This document shows, piece after piece, positions 9,555 through 19,883 of a stretch of DNA of 64,000 nucleotides. The stretch is from Antarctobacter aquimaris. GTDB taxonomy: Bacteria; Pseudomonadota; Alphaproteobacteria; Rhodobacterales; Rhodobacteraceae. Position 1 is the first letter of the stretch. Each line of letters starts with the position of its first letter. The notes below the pieces were generated by a model. The model was not told the origin of the DNA and made no database searches. It worked only from the letters and a program-made list of their open reading frames with translations. The stretch lies in the NCBI RefSeq assembly GCF_900184945.1, contig NZ_FXYF01000004.1, positions 186,001 through 250,000 on the forward strand. Direction: 5' to 3'. Both the position numbers and the translations under genes were made by a program.

Positions 9555-9905
9555 TCAGCGCCGGCCGCGGCGGGTCGGCGCGTCCGGCTTTGGCGGCTTG
9601 CGCGCCTCCTGCTTCAGGTAGCCGTCGATCAGCGACAGGATCGCCTCTTCCTCGGTCACCTGTTTCGCCGTCACCCACATCTCCAGCCTGGCGCGTTCCT
9701 CGCAGGACAGCTGGACCAGGATCGGCCGGCGGTCGCCCTGCGACACCGTCTCGGCCCAGTCCAGCCCCGCGTCCATCGCGCGCCGGAGCGTTTGCCGGAC
9801 AAGGTAGGCCAGCGGCACATGCGCCTCCGATTGCCGCACAAGCTCCTTGCGCAGCGCCTCGGGCAGGCCCAGCACCACGGCTTTTCTCGCATCGCGTCGA
9901 CTCAT
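9555..9905 (-). CDS. Small hypothetical protein, possibly ribbon-helix-helix-like
   Basis: 116 aa, soluble, basic C-terminus ending PTRRGRR. The N-terminal half (SRRDARKAVVLGLPEALRKE followed by an LVRQTLRRAM helix) and the second half (LVQLSCEERARLEMWV followed by ILSLIDGYLKQ) each look like a short beta strand followed by helices, recalling ribbon-helix-helix DNA-binding proteins, perhaps duplicated. I do not recognise the family and there is no toxin partner beside it. Monocistronic; the next gene upstream diverges. Confidence 0.6.
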   Translation of the reverse strand: MSRRDARKAVVLGLPEALRKELVRQSEAHVPLAYLVRQTLRRAMDAGLDWAETVSQGDRRPILVQLSCEERARLEMWVTAKQVTEEEAILSLIDGYLKQEARKPPKPDAPTRRGRR

Positions 9906-10084
9906 GTCTCTCCCCGGTGTCAGGTGTTCGGGACCCTATCAGGTTGCACCGCCGCGGCGAGGGGTCTTTGCCCATGACGTCCCGCCAACCCTGTGTGCGG
10001 ACGACCGCTTACACATAAGTCACGCTTTCCGACTGCCGGGAAACCGGGTAAATCCGGAGGATGAGGCAGGCTGACGAGACACAT

Positions 10085-10522
10085 ATGCACGATTGTCGAC
10101 ACCTCTTCGTCTACGGCACCATGCTGACCGTGGCCGATCGGCCCATGGGTCGCCGGTTGCGGGCGGAGTCGGACTTTGTCGGCTATGGCTGGATCCGCGC
10201 GTGCCTGTATCACATCGAGGATCCCGAAAGCCCGGGCAGCACCTATCCCGGCGCGGTGCCCTCCGGCTATGACAAGGACCGCGTCCACGGCGAGCTGTAC
10301 AGGCTGCACGATCCGCAATCGCTGTTCGAGGTGTTCGACGTCTACGAGGCCTGCGACCCCAAGCGCCCGGAACCGCACGAATTCCAGCGCCGCCGGGTTC
10401 CGGTCACGCTGGACGGCGGCGCGGTGATCCCGGCCCTGTGCTATTTCTACAGCTGGGACCTGTCGCGCGCGACACGGGTGCCGTCGGGACTGCACAACCG
10501 GGTGCCGCAGACCGCGCGCTGA
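10085..10522 (+). CDS. Gamma-glutamylcyclotransferase-fold (AIG2-like) protein
   Basis: 145 aa. The N-terminal LFVYGTM is the family's substrate-binding YG(T/S)L-type loop. Further matches are YPGAVPSG, a VHGELYRL strand and a catalytic-type acidic residue in YEACDP. Members release 5-oxoproline from gamma-glutamyl amines or peptides, but many bacterial ones have unknown substrates. The start is uncertain: the ATG at 10085 matches family N-termini but has a poor ribosome-binding site, and the in-frame ATG at 10061 directly abuts GGAGG, which is too close. Stands alone, convergent to clpS. Confidence 0.8.
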   Translation: MHDCRHLFVYGTMLTVADRPMGRRLRAESDFVGYGWIRACLYHIEDPESPGSTYPGAVPSGYDKDRVHGELYRLHDPQSLFEVFDVYEACDPKRPEPHEFQRRRVPVTLDGGAVIPALCYFYSWDLSRATRVPSGLHNRVPQTAR

Positions 10523-10545
10523 GGCCCGCACCGCGAGGCCGCGCC

Positions 10546-10851
10546 TCACTCCTCCCGCTCGGTGGTGAAGGTCAGCGGATACCCGGCCGCCTGGCCGGCC
10601 GATGTGCCTTGCTGCGCCTTGGTCTCGGCCACTTCCCGGGTGTAGACCGCCACCACGCAGGCCCCGCGCCGGTGCGCCGTCAGCATGACGCCCAGCGCCT
10701 CGCCCTCGGTCATGCGGAACACGCCCTTCAGCACCGTCACGACAAAGTCGCGCGGGGTGAAGTCATCGTTCAGCAGGATGACCTTGTAGAGCTTCGGGCG
10801 CTCGGTCCGCGTCTTCGCCTGCGGCCTTGGCGTGACGGTGGTCCTGGTCAT
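10546..10851 (-). CDS. clpS: ATP-dependent Clp protease adaptor, ClpS2 type
   Basis: 101 aa. Delivers N-degron substrates to ClpAP. The core RPKLYKVILLNDDFTPRDFV and AHRRGACVVAVYTREVAETK is ClpS. The FRMTEGEA helix and the ending YPLTFTTEREE resemble the second alphaproteobacterial paralogue, ClpS2, as in Agrobacterium, more than ClpS1. In keeping with that, clpA is not adjacent. GGAGG six bases before the ATG at 10851 fixes the start; an in-frame ATG at 10923 would add a non-homologous arginine-rich extension. Lies beyond the groEL terminator on the same strand. Confidence 0.9.
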   Translation of the reverse strand: MTRTTVTPRPQAKTRTERPKLYKVILLNDDFTPRDFVVTVLKGVFRMTEGEALGVMLTAHRRGACVVAVYTREVAETKAQQGTSAGQAAGYPLTFTTEREE

Positions 10852-10961
10852 GACACGCCTCCGGGCACATGCGGATCGACGCGGCTCAGGATGGCAGGTC
10901 GCGCGCCCCATATCCAGCGTCACGGCCGAACCGGAGCACCGGGGGCAAACGACCGCCGCAT

Positions 10962-10992
10962 AAAAAAGGGGCCGCCTTTCGGCGACCCCTTC
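10962..10992 (-). terminator. Rho-independent terminator of groESL
   Basis: On the minus strand AAGGGGTCGCC pairs with GGCGGCCCCTT through a GAAA-type loop and is followed by six Ts. It starts about 24 bases past the groEL stop. Confidence 0.9.
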
Positions 10993-11015
10993 GATCTGTC
11001 GACTGACAGGGTGGC

Positions 11016-12692
<1,677 letters not shown>

Positions 12693-12743
12693 TCATCGCG
12701 GCGGTCCCGGTCAGCGGGCCCCGCCGTGCATCCCGGTCGGTGT

Positions 12744-13055
12744 TCAGGCGGCCTTGGCGGCCTTGTCGTCCGACATGATGCCGAGGATGTCGCTTTCCTT
12801 CATGATCAGCAGCTCTTCGCCGTTGATCTGGACCTCGGTGCCCGACCACTTGCCGAACAGGATCCGGTCGCCGGCCTTCACGGCCATCTCGATCAGCTCG
12901 CCGCTGTCCTTGCGTGCACCTTCGCCACACGCGACAACCACGCCCTCAGCCGGCTTTTCCTTGGCGCTGTCGGGAATGATCAGCCCACCGGCGGTCTTTG
13001 CCTCGCCTTCGATGCGGCGGACCAGCACGCGGTCATGAAGCGGTTTGAATGTCAT
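12744..13055 (-). CDS. groS: Co-chaperonin GroES
   Basis: Heptameric lid of the GroEL chamber. 103 aa, slightly longer than the ~95 of E. coli, as is common in alphaproteobacteria. Begins [20 protein letters not shown], with the mobile loop [10 protein letters not shown] and a C-terminal [21 protein letters not shown] nine bases before the ATG at 13055 sets the start; longer in-frame starts run into the CIRCE element. First gene of groESL. Confidence 0.98.
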   Translation of the reverse strand: MTFKPLHDRVLVRRIEGEAKTAGGLIIPDSAKEKPAEGVVVACGEGARKDSGELIEMAVKAGDRILFGKWSGTEVQINGEELLIMKESDILGIMSDDKAAKAA

Positions 13056-13110
13056 CTTCGAGTTCTCCTGGCTCAAAGTTTCTCCCATACGCCCCGCCGG
13101 GGCGGGGGTA

Positions 13111-13137
13111 TTAGCACTCACCGTAGTCGAGTGCCAA
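13111..13137. promoter_or_regulatory. CIRCE operator (HrcA site) of groESL
   Basis: TTAGCACTC (13111-13119), nine bases, GAGTGCCAA (13129-13137): the CIRCE inverted repeat with one base off the TTAGCACTC-N9-GAGTGCTAA consensus. It lies 56 bases before groES, in the 5' untranslated region or at the transcription start, as usual for HrcA control. hrcA is not in the window. Confidence 0.95.
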
Positions 13138-13144
13138 TGACCGC

Positions 13145-13173
13145 TAGCTAGGGATCGGGCGGCCGGCTGTCAA
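13145..13173 (-). promoter_or_regulatory. Probable groESL promoter
   Basis: On the minus strand TTGACA (13173-13168) is a perfect -35, followed after 17 bases by TAGCTA (13150-13145), a poor -10. A start seven or so bases on would place the CIRCE element at +1. Could be read by sigma-70 or by an RpoH. Confidence 0.5.
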
Positions 13174-13289
13174 CAACTTCCCTGCGAGAAAATTTCGCGT
13201 TATTTGCCGGTCCGCACCTTGCCCCGCCCTTGCGCGATCCCCATGGCGGGGGAACACTGCGGGCAAGGATTTCAAAAGGATCGCTTGCC

Positions 13290-14822
13290 ATGTTCCGACT
13301 TGCCTGCCTGCTGACCGCCGTTGTCCTCGGGGCCGCCGCACCGGCCGGGGCGGCCGACCTCGTGCTGGTGTCCTACCGCTTCAGCGACGAGACGCCGGTG
13401 CCCCACCTGCACCTCTCCGGCCCGCTGGAAAAGGAAGACGCCACCGTCCTCCCCGCCCGATTCGCCCAGCTCATGGCCTGTTCCGGCGGGTTGTGCTGGC
13501 AAGAGCTGGGGCCGCGTGCCGTGGTCACGCTGGACAGCCCGGGCGGCAGCTACGCCACCGGCGTCGCGCTGGCCGATTTCTTCCGCAGCGAGGCCGTCGC
13601 CACCTACATCGACGCGGGCGACACCTGCCTGTCGGCCTGCGGGCTGGCCTTTCTCGGCGGCTCGGCCTTCTGGCCCACCGGCGGCATCGGCACCTACATC
13701 GACCGCCGCGTGGCCCCCGGCGGGCGGCTGGGCTTTCACTCGCCCTACTTCACGCTCGAGACCGCCGAACAGGCAGTGCGCTCGGGTCAGCTGGGTGCGC
13801 TGCTCAACGGCACCCGCCTCGCCATCGCCGACATCGTCGAGACGCTCAGCCGCTACAACGTCAGCCAGACCGTCCTGCACGAGATCATCCGCATGGGGCC
13901 GGATGCCTTTTACGAGGTCTCGACCCCGCGCACCCTGGCCGGCATCCGCGCCAGCCTGCCGGGGTTCGACCCCGCGCTGCTGGGGCTGGGCTGGCGGGAG
14001 CAATTCGACAACCTCTGCCGCCACCTCGCCGCCGCGCAATACGCCGTTGCCCCCGAGGTGCTGGAAGACCTCAACATCGGCGATCCGCTGCACGAGACCG
14101 CCGAGGACGGCACGCCGATCCTGCTGTTCGGCCTCGAGGACCGGCCGCTGAACGTCTCCGGTTGCGGCCTGCCCGCCGACCGCGAGGGCCAGCCGCTCGA
14201 CTACATGGCGCTCTACGCCTGGAACGGCGACCCGGACAACCACCGCACCCTGCTCGAATTCCAGAACTCCAACACCGGCGGCTGGTCGACCTTTGCCTAT
14301 CGCGGCGGGCGGGCCACCGATGGCTACGTCACCCAGGGTTCGCTCAATCACCTGCTGATGCCGCTGGACAGCGACCTGTCCCGCCTGCCCGGCGCGGCGC
14401 TGGACCAGATCGACACCACCCGCGCCCGCAGCGCCGCCCCGCGCCTGCCCAGCCACAGTTTGGCCTGGCCCGCGACCCTGACCCATGAAACCCCCTGGTC
14501 GCGCAGCTACGAAGGCGCGGGCCTCGTGATCGTCGAACAGACCGGCCCCGCGCACCTCTTTGACGACATCGTCACGCAGGCCGAAGGGACCACGGTGATG
14601 TACGAGTTCGACCGCCCGGACACCGTCATCCGCAGCGGCGAGGATGCGTATCAGGGCACCTCCTACTACTGGCTCGCCTTCCGCTCGGGCGACCGGGCGG
14701 CCACCCTGCGGATCCAGGCACCCGTGCCCGCCGCCGGCCTGAACACCGCGCAAAAGGACCTGATGGGCCTTGTCGCCTGTTCCGTAGATTTCGAAGGGCT
14801 GCACCTCGGCTGCTACAGGTAG
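13290..14822 (+). CDS. Periplasmic ClpP/crotonase-fold serine hydrolase-like protein (COG3904 type) with long C-terminal region
   Basis: 510 aa with signal peptide (residues 1-22). Residues ~75-155 resemble ClpP-like predicted periplasmic proteins: LDSPGGS (S83-S87) as the oxyanion loop, TCLSAC (probable nucleophile S115) on a helix, and GRLGFHSPY (probable catalytic H150). Six cysteines in the first 120 residues suggest disulfides. The remaining ~350 residues, with strand-rich stretches and LAWPATLTHETPWSR, match nothing I recognise and make it much longer than the single-domain members. Likely an envelope protease or hydrolase, substrate unknown. Start at 13290 chosen for the signal peptide. 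Divergent from groESL. Confidence 0.75.
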   Translation: MFRLACLLTAVVLGAAAPAGAADLVLVSYRFSDETPVPHLHLSGPLEKEDATVLPARFAQLMACSGGLCWQELGPRAVVTLDSPGGSYATGVALADFFRSEAVATYIDAGDTCLSACGLAFLGGSAFWPTGGIGTYIDRRVAPGGRLGFHSPYFTLETAEQAVRSGQLGALLNGTRLAIADIVETLSRYNVSQTVLHEIIRMGPDAFYEVSTPRTLAGIRASLPGFDPALLGLGWREQFDNLCRHLAAAQYAVAPEVLEDLNIGDPLHETAEDGTPILLFGLEDRPLNVSGCGLPADREGQPLDYMALYAWNGDPDNHRTLLEFQNSNTGGWSTFAYRGGRATDGYVTQGSLNHLLMPLDSDLSRLPGAALDQIDTTRARSAAPRLPSHSLAWPATLTHETPWSRSYEGAGLVIVEQTGPAHLFDDIVTQAEGTTVMYEFDRPDTVIRSGEDAYQGTSYYWLAFRSGDRAATLRIQAPVPAAGLNTAQKDLMGLVACSVDFEGLHLGCYR

Positions 14823-15056
14823 TCACCCGGCGCATGGCCGCCATGCGCAAACCGGGACGCTGTGACATCAGCCCCGGCACCCCGTGCGCCCAAGGCGCAT
14901 AACCGCTTGATCAACGGCCCCTTTTCACACCACTCCGGCGCGCCTCCAGGCAGCGCACCGGGCAGAGCCGCGCCTATCGTGGTGGTTGATCGGTAAGGGT
15001 TCCTGACCTACGCTTTGCCCCGGCGCTTTTCGCCGCAAACCTCCAGGTCCCATCCC

Positions 15057-16019
15057 ATGCCCACACCCATCGCCGCGCCCCTGCGCCACGCGCCGCCCCC
15101 GTCGCAGGCCGACAACCTGCGCGGCATCGTGCTGATGGCGCTGGGCTTTTTCTCCTTCGCGGCCTGCGACGTGCAGGCCAAGTACCTGACCGAAACGCTG
15201 CACCCGGTGCAGGTGGTCTGGCTGCGCCAGTTCGGCCTGTTCTTGGGGGTCCTGGTGCTGATCGTGCTGCGCGGGCCGCAGATCCTGCGTTCGCGGCTGC
15301 CGTGGTTGCAGGTCACGCGCGGCCTCACGGCGGTGTTCTCGGCGGTCTTCTTCATCGTCTCGATCAGCTTCGTGCCGCTGGCCGACGCCGTCGCCGTGAC
15401 CTTCATCGCGCCCTTTGTCGTCACCGTGCTGGGCGCGGTGTTCCTGCGTGAACCGGTGGGCATCCGGCGCTGGATCGCCGTCGCCGTGGGCTTTGTCGGC
15501 ATGCTGATCGTGATCCGCCCCGGCATGGGCGTGCTGCACCCCGCCATCGGCCTGACCGTGGTCGCCGCCTCCTTTTTCGCCCTGCGGCAGGTCCTGTCGC
15601 GCAGCCTCAGCGGCGCCGACCCGGTGATCACCACCGTGGCCTATACCTCGATCACCTCCACCGCCGTGGCCTCGCTGGCGCTGCCCTTCGTCTGGCACAC
15701 GCCCGAGACGCTGCACCTCTGGCTGGTCATCGTCGGCCTCGCCGTGACCGCCGCCGTGGGCGAGGTGCTGGTGATCCGCGCGCTGGACATCGCGCAGGCG
15801 GTTGTCCTCGCGCCGCTGCATTACTCGCTGATCATCTGGGGCACCTTCTACGGCTACGTCGTCTTTTCCGACCTGCCCGATTTGTGGACGCTGATCGGCT
15901 GCACGATCATCATCGCCTCCGGCCTCTACACCCTGAACCGCGAGGCCCGCGCCGCGCGCCGCACCCGGCTGGAGGCGCGCGAGGCCGCTCAGCCCGCGCC
16001 CGACGGCTCCCAGCTGTAG
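15057..16019 (+). CDS. EamA/DMT-family transporter
   Basis: 320 aa inner-membrane transporter with ten hydrophobic helices in two EamA repeats; the first begins near residue 22 (NLRGIVLMALGFFSFAACDV). Substrate not inferable. The start at 15057 (MPTPIAAPLRH) is a choice between in-frame ATGs; none has a strong ribosome-binding site. Its 3' end overlaps the convergent DUF2161 gene by 31 bases (15989-16019). Confidence 0.88.
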   Translation: MPTPIAAPLRHAPPPSQADNLRGIVLMALGFFSFAACDVQAKYLTETLHPVQVVWLRQFGLFLGVLVLIVLRGPQILRSRLPWLQVTRGLTAVFSAVFFIVSISFVPLADAVAVTFIAPFVVTVLGAVFLREPVGIRRWIAVAVGFVGMLIVIRPGMGVLHPAIGLTVVAASFFALRQVLSRSLSGADPVITTVAYTSITSTAVASLALPFVWHTPETLHLWLVIVGLAVTAAVGEVLVIRALDIAQAVVLAPLHYSLIIWGTFYGYVVFSDLPDLWTLIGCTIIIASGLYTLNREARAARRTRLEAREAAQPAPDGSQL

Positions 16020-16669
16020 GCCCAGTGGGTCAGCCCGGCGCGGCCCGTCTCGGTCAGCGCGTAGACCCCGGTGCCGACCCGCTCGAACCAGCCATAGTGA
16101 TTGTCCCGCATGATCCGCGTCGCCGCCGCAACGCCGGTCGCCGCTGCGACATCGCGGCCCCGGCAAGTGCCATGCTCGGCCAGGTGCGCCGCGCAGACCA
16201 GCGAATCCTGCCGGTAGCCGGTGACGATCCCGTGCCGCGTCGCGCCGCCGTCGTTCGGATCGCCGCGCAGCCGCTCGAAGGCGCGCAGCAGCTTGGCCGC
16301 CTTGGCCTTCTGGCGGCGCGGCGCGTAGGGCCCCGGATCGCACAGCACCTCGACAACGCCGTCCACGCGCACGGTGATGAATCCCAGCCCCAGCCGCCGG
16401 CACATCGCCGTGTTGTCCTTCAGCGCCCGCCGCGCCCCCTTGCCCTTGGGCCGCGCCACCGCGATGTAGACCTGCTCCGTCACCGCCAGCCGCGCGCAGG
16501 CCTGGTGGTACAGCGCCAGCGTGATCCGCAGCTTCAGCTCCACGATGACCGGCGGCTCATCGCCGCGCAGCGCCATGATGTCGACCGCGCCGACCTCGCC
16601 CTTGACGGCATAGCCCTGCCCTTCCAGCAGCGCCTTGATCGGCCCGTAAAGATCGCTTTCCCGTTGCAT
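15989..16669 (-). CDS. DUF2161 family protein, PD-(D/E)XK nuclease-like fold
   Basis: 226 aa. The N-terminal third has the restriction-endonuclease-like core: a helix (LYGPIKALLEGQGY), AVDIMALRG giving the acidic residue, and VIVELKL giving the E-x-K. Two winged-helix-like segments follow (TRHGIVTGYRQDSLVCAAHL and DVAAATGVAAATRIMRDN). Function unknown; such proteins may be nuclease-like DNA processing or sensing factors. Start ambiguous: 16669 (MQRESDLYG) matches the domain edge but has no ribosome-binding site, while an in-frame ATG at 16714 adds 15 residues. Tail overlaps the convergent transporter gene. Confidence 0.78.
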   Translation of the reverse strand: MQRESDLYGPIKALLEGQGYAVKGEVGAVDIMALRGDEPPVIVELKLRITLALYHQACARLAVTEQVYIAVARPKGKGARRALKDNTAMCRRLGLGFITVRVDGVVEVLCDPGPYAPRRQKAKAAKLLRAFERLRGDPNDGGATRHGIVTGYRQDSLVCAAHLAEHGTCRGRDVAAATGVAAATRIMRDNHYGWFERVGTGVYALTETGRAGLTHWAYSWEPSGAG

Positions 16670-16750
16670 TTCGACACAGTTCCCCGCCGCCGCGCCCTTG
16701 TCCAGAGGGGCCATGCCGCCTAGGAACACGGAATGTGATAGGAGATCCCG

Positions 16751-17743
16751 ATGCGCCTGATCCTGCTTGCCCTGACCCTGTGCGGCCTCTGCGCCGCCCC
16801 GCTGCACGCCGCCTGCCAGGGACAGGACCTGAGCACCACGCTGACCGCCGAGGAGCGCGCCACGCTGGAGACCCGCCTGGCCGCCACCCCCTACCCCGAG
16901 GGCAATCACTGGCGCGCCACCCGGGATGGCGAGGTGCTGCACCTCATTGGCACCATGCACCTGGGCGATGACCGCCTCGACGGCCCGGTCGCGCGGCTGG
17001 TGCCGCTGGTCGAAGGCGCGGCACTGCTGCTGCTGGAAATGACGCAAGTAGAACAGCGCCAACTGGAACAGGCGCTGGCCACGGACACCGACATGCTGCT
17101 GCTGCCCGACAGCACCCTGCCCGAGCTTCTGCCCGAGGAAGACTGGGACCAGCTGGCCGAGGCGATGCGCGCCCGCGGCATGCCGCCCTTCATGGCCGCC
17201 CGGATGCGGCCCTGGTACGTCTCCATGCTGCTGGCGATCCCGCCCTGCATGACCGGGCAACTGACCGAACGCAACGGCCTCGATGCCCGGCTCGAGGCCG
17301 CCGCCGGCGCGGCCGGGGTGCCCACCCGCGCGCTCGAACCCTATGACATCGGCTTTGCCGCCTTTGCCGACATGCCCTTCGACACGCAGCTCCTGATGAT
17401 CCGCTCGGCGCTGGCCACGCCGGACACCGCCGAGGACCTGTTCGAAACCGTGCTGTCGGCCTATTTCGCACAAACCCACGCCGCCGGGCAGATCGCGCTC
17501 GAGGTGCTGTCGCCCCGCCTGACCCCGCTGACCGAGGCCGAGAATGCGCTGGTGTTCGAACAGCTGGATGCCGCCCTGATCTCCGGGCGCAACCGCGCCT
17601 GGATCCCGGAAATCCTCGCCGCGCTGGACGACACCGATGGCCCCGTGGTCGCCGCCTTCGGCGCCGCCCACCTGCCCGGCGAGACCGGCGTGCTGAAGCT
17701 GCTGGAACAGGAAGGGTTCACGCTGGAACGGCTGCCGTTCTGA
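16751..17743 (+). CDS. TraB/GumN family secreted protein
   Basis: 330 aa with signal peptide MRLILLALTLCGLCAAPLHA. Conserved pairs of the TraB/GumN fold are present: LIGTMHLGDDRL (GTxH) at about residues 66-77, an LLLEMTQ acidic strand, RMRPWYVSMLLA, and GAAHLPGETGVLKLL near the end. The family is related to Tiki-type metal-dependent proteases and carries two GxxH histidines that probably bind metal; the bacterial role is unproven. GGAGA precedes the ATG at 16751 at good distance. Divergent from DUF2161, convergent with the M3 peptidase. Confidence 0.88.
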   Translation: MRLILLALTLCGLCAAPLHAACQGQDLSTTLTAEERATLETRLAATPYPEGNHWRATRDGEVLHLIGTMHLGDDRLDGPVARLVPLVEGAALLLLEMTQVEQRQLEQALATDTDMLLLPDSTLPELLPEEDWDQLAEAMRARGMPPFMAARMRPWYVSMLLAIPPCMTGQLTERNGLDARLEAAAGAAGVPTRALEPYDIGFAAFADMPFDTQLLMIRSALATPDTAEDLFETVLSAYFAQTHAAGQIALEVLSPRLTPLTEAENALVFEQLDAALISGRNRAWIPEILAALDDTDGPVVAAFGAAHLPGETGVLKLLEQEGFTLERLPF

Positions 17744-17770
17744 ACGCGCCGCTCCCGCCCGTGCCCGGCC

Positions 17771-19792
17771 TCAGGCCGCCAGGCCGCGCCCCCTGAGCAG
17801 CGCCTCGACCCCCGGCATCCGGCCACGGAACTGCATGTACAGTTCTTCGGCCTCGACCGACCCGCCGCGCGACAGGATAAAGCGTTCCAGCTTGCGCGCT
17901 GTTTCTGGGTCGAAGGCCCCGCCCGCCTCCTCGAACGCCTGAAAGGCGTCGGCGTCCATCACCTCTGACCACATGTAGCTGTAGTACCCGGCCGAATAGC
18001 CGTCTCCGGCGAACACATGGGCAAAATGCGGCGTGGCGTGGCGCATGCCGATGGCGCGCGGCATCCCCAGCGATTCCAGCACCTCGGCCTGCTTCTGCAT
18101 CGGGTCGGCGGGGGCCGCGCCGCTGTGGAACTCCAGGTCCACCATGGCGGAGGCCACGTATTCCACCGTCTGGAACCCCATGTCGAAGGTCGCCGCCTTC
18201 AGCACCTTGTCCAGCAGCGCCTGCGGCATCGCCTCGCCGGTCTCGGCATGGGTGGCGAATTCGGCCAGCACCTCGGGCACCTCCAGCCAGTGTTCATACA
18301 GCTGCGACGGCAGTTCGACGAAGTCCCGCGCGACCGATGTCCCCGAGACCGAGCCGAACTCGACATCCGACAGCATCTGGTGCAGCGCGTGGCCGAACTC
18401 GTGGAACAGCGTGCGCGCATCGTCGTAGGACAACAGCGCCGGCTTGCCCGCCGACGGCTTGGCAAAGTTGCAGACGTTCACCACGACCGGCGTCTTTTCC
18501 ACCGGCCGTTTGGCCTGGCTGCGGAAGGCCGAACACCAGGCGCCCGAGCGTTTCGAGGACCGCGCGAAATAGTCGCCGATGAAGACAGCGACGTGTTTGC
18601 CGTCGCGCGTCACCTCCCAGGCCCGGCAGTCGGGATGGTACAGCGGCACGTCCAAAGGCGCGAAGTCGAGGCCAAACAGCCGGTTGGCGCAGGCAAAGGA
18701 GGCGTCGATCATCCGGTCCAGTTGCAGGTAGGGCTTCAGTTCCGCCTCATCGAGATCGTGCAGCGCGCGGCGGCGCTTTTCGGCGTAGTAGCGCCAGTCC
18801 CAGGGCTCCAGCGGCCCGGCGATCCCGTCGGCCTTCAGCATCTGTGCCATCTCGGCGGCGTCCCTGTCGGCCGCGCCCTTGGCCGGCTCCCAGACCGCCA
18901 TCAGCAGTTCGCGCACCCGGTCGGGCGTCCCCGCCATCTCGGTTTCCAGCTTGTAGGCGGCGAAATCCGGGTAGCCCAGCAGCCTCGCCCGCTCTTCGCG
19001 CAGCTTCAGGATCTCGGCGGCGATGCCCCGGTTGTCCGTCTCGCCGCCGTTCTCGCCACGCATCACCCAGGCCCGCCAGGCCTTTTCGCGCAGGTCACGG
19101 CGCGGCGAGAATTGCAGGAACGGCACGATCAGCGACCGCGACAGCGTGACCACCGGCCCGCCCGCGCCCAGCGCCTCGCCCGCCGCCCGGGCGGCATCCG
19201 CGACAAAGCCCGGCAGCCCCTCAAGGTCCGCTTCCGACAGCGGCATCGACCAGTCGGATTCGTCCTTCAGCAGGTTCTGGGTAAAGGAGGTGCCCAACAC
19301 CGCCAGCCGCGACTTCACCTCCTTCATGCGCTCGGCTTCATCGCCCTCCAGCGCCGCCCCACCCCGGACAAAGCCGCGATGCGTCAGGTACAGCACCCGC
19401 GCTTCTTCCTCGCTCAGGCCCAGTTCATCCCGCCGCGCCCAGAGGTCCGAGATCCGCCCAAACAGCGCCTTGTTCGCATTGATCGCCGAGAAATGCGCCG
19501 ACAGTTTTGGTGAAAAGGCCCGCTGCAACGCCTGCCGCGCGTCGTTGCTGTCCGCGCCCGAGATGTTGAAGAAGACCCCCAGCACCTTGTCCAGCGCCTC
19601 GCCCGCCCCTTCCATCGCCTCGATGGTATTGGCAAAGGTCGGCACCTCGTCAGACCCGGCAATGGCCTCGATCTCGGCCATGTGGGCCGCCAGCGCCTGT
19701 TCCAGCGCCGGTTCGTAATCGGTGTCGGAAATCTCGGCAAAGGGCGCAAGGCCAAAGGGCGTGTTCCATTCGGCCAGCAAGGGATTGGTCAT
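17771..19792 (-). CDS. M3 family zinc oligopeptidase (oligopeptidase A / Dcp type)
   Basis: 673 aa cytoplasmic thimet-type peptidase that trims short peptides. The zinc site HEFGHALH lies about residues 455-462, followed by the third ligand in DFVELPSQLYEHW. N-terminal lead MTNPLLAEWNTPFGLAPFAE is typical of PrlC/Dcp enzymes. The ATG at 19792 has GGAGA at good distance; the in-frame ATG at 19834 is upstream of it without support. Whether it is an oligopeptidase or a dipeptidyl carboxypeptidase cannot be settled from motifs. Confidence 0.95.
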   Translation of the reverse strand: MTNPLLAEWNTPFGLAPFAEISDTDYEPALEQALAAHMAEIEAIAGSDEVPTFANTIEAMEGAGEALDKVLGVFFNISGADSNDARQALQRAFSPKLSAHFSAINANKALFGRISDLWARRDELGLSEEEARVLYLTHRGFVRGGAALEGDEAERMKEVKSRLAVLGTSFTQNLLKDESDWSMPLSEADLEGLPGFVADAARAAGEALGAGGPVVTLSRSLIVPFLQFSPRRDLREKAWRAWVMRGENGGETDNRGIAAEILKLREERARLLGYPDFAAYKLETEMAGTPDRVRELLMAVWEPAKGAADRDAAEMAQMLKADGIAGPLEPWDWRYYAEKRRRALHDLDEAELKPYLQLDRMIDASFACANRLFGLDFAPLDVPLYHPDCRAWEVTRDGKHVAVFIGDYFARSSKRSGAWCSAFRSQAKRPVEKTPVVVNVCNFAKPSAGKPALLSYDDARTLFHEFGHALHQMLSDVEFGSVSGTSVARDFVELPSQLYEHWLEVPEVLAEFATHAETGEAMPQALLDKVLKAATFDMGFQTVEYVASAMVDLEFHSGAAPADPMQKQAEVLESLGMPRAIGMRHATPHFAHVFAGDGYSAGYYSYMWSEVMDADAFQAFEEAGGAFDPETARKLERFILSRGGSVEAEELYMQFRGRMPGVEALLRGRGLAA

Positions 19793-19883
19793 CTCTGTCT
19801 CCTGATCCTGTCGGGTTGAAGCTAGGCGCGGCACCCGCGCCCTTCAATCGCCCGACGTGTTTCTTGGCGCCACCCGGTCCGGC

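Noticed and set aside
14925..17671. Long antisense frames over the EamA and TraB genes (492 and 560 codons)
   Set aside because: Only the part 15989-16669 holds a coherent domain (DUF2161); the remainder is repetitive shadow sequence.
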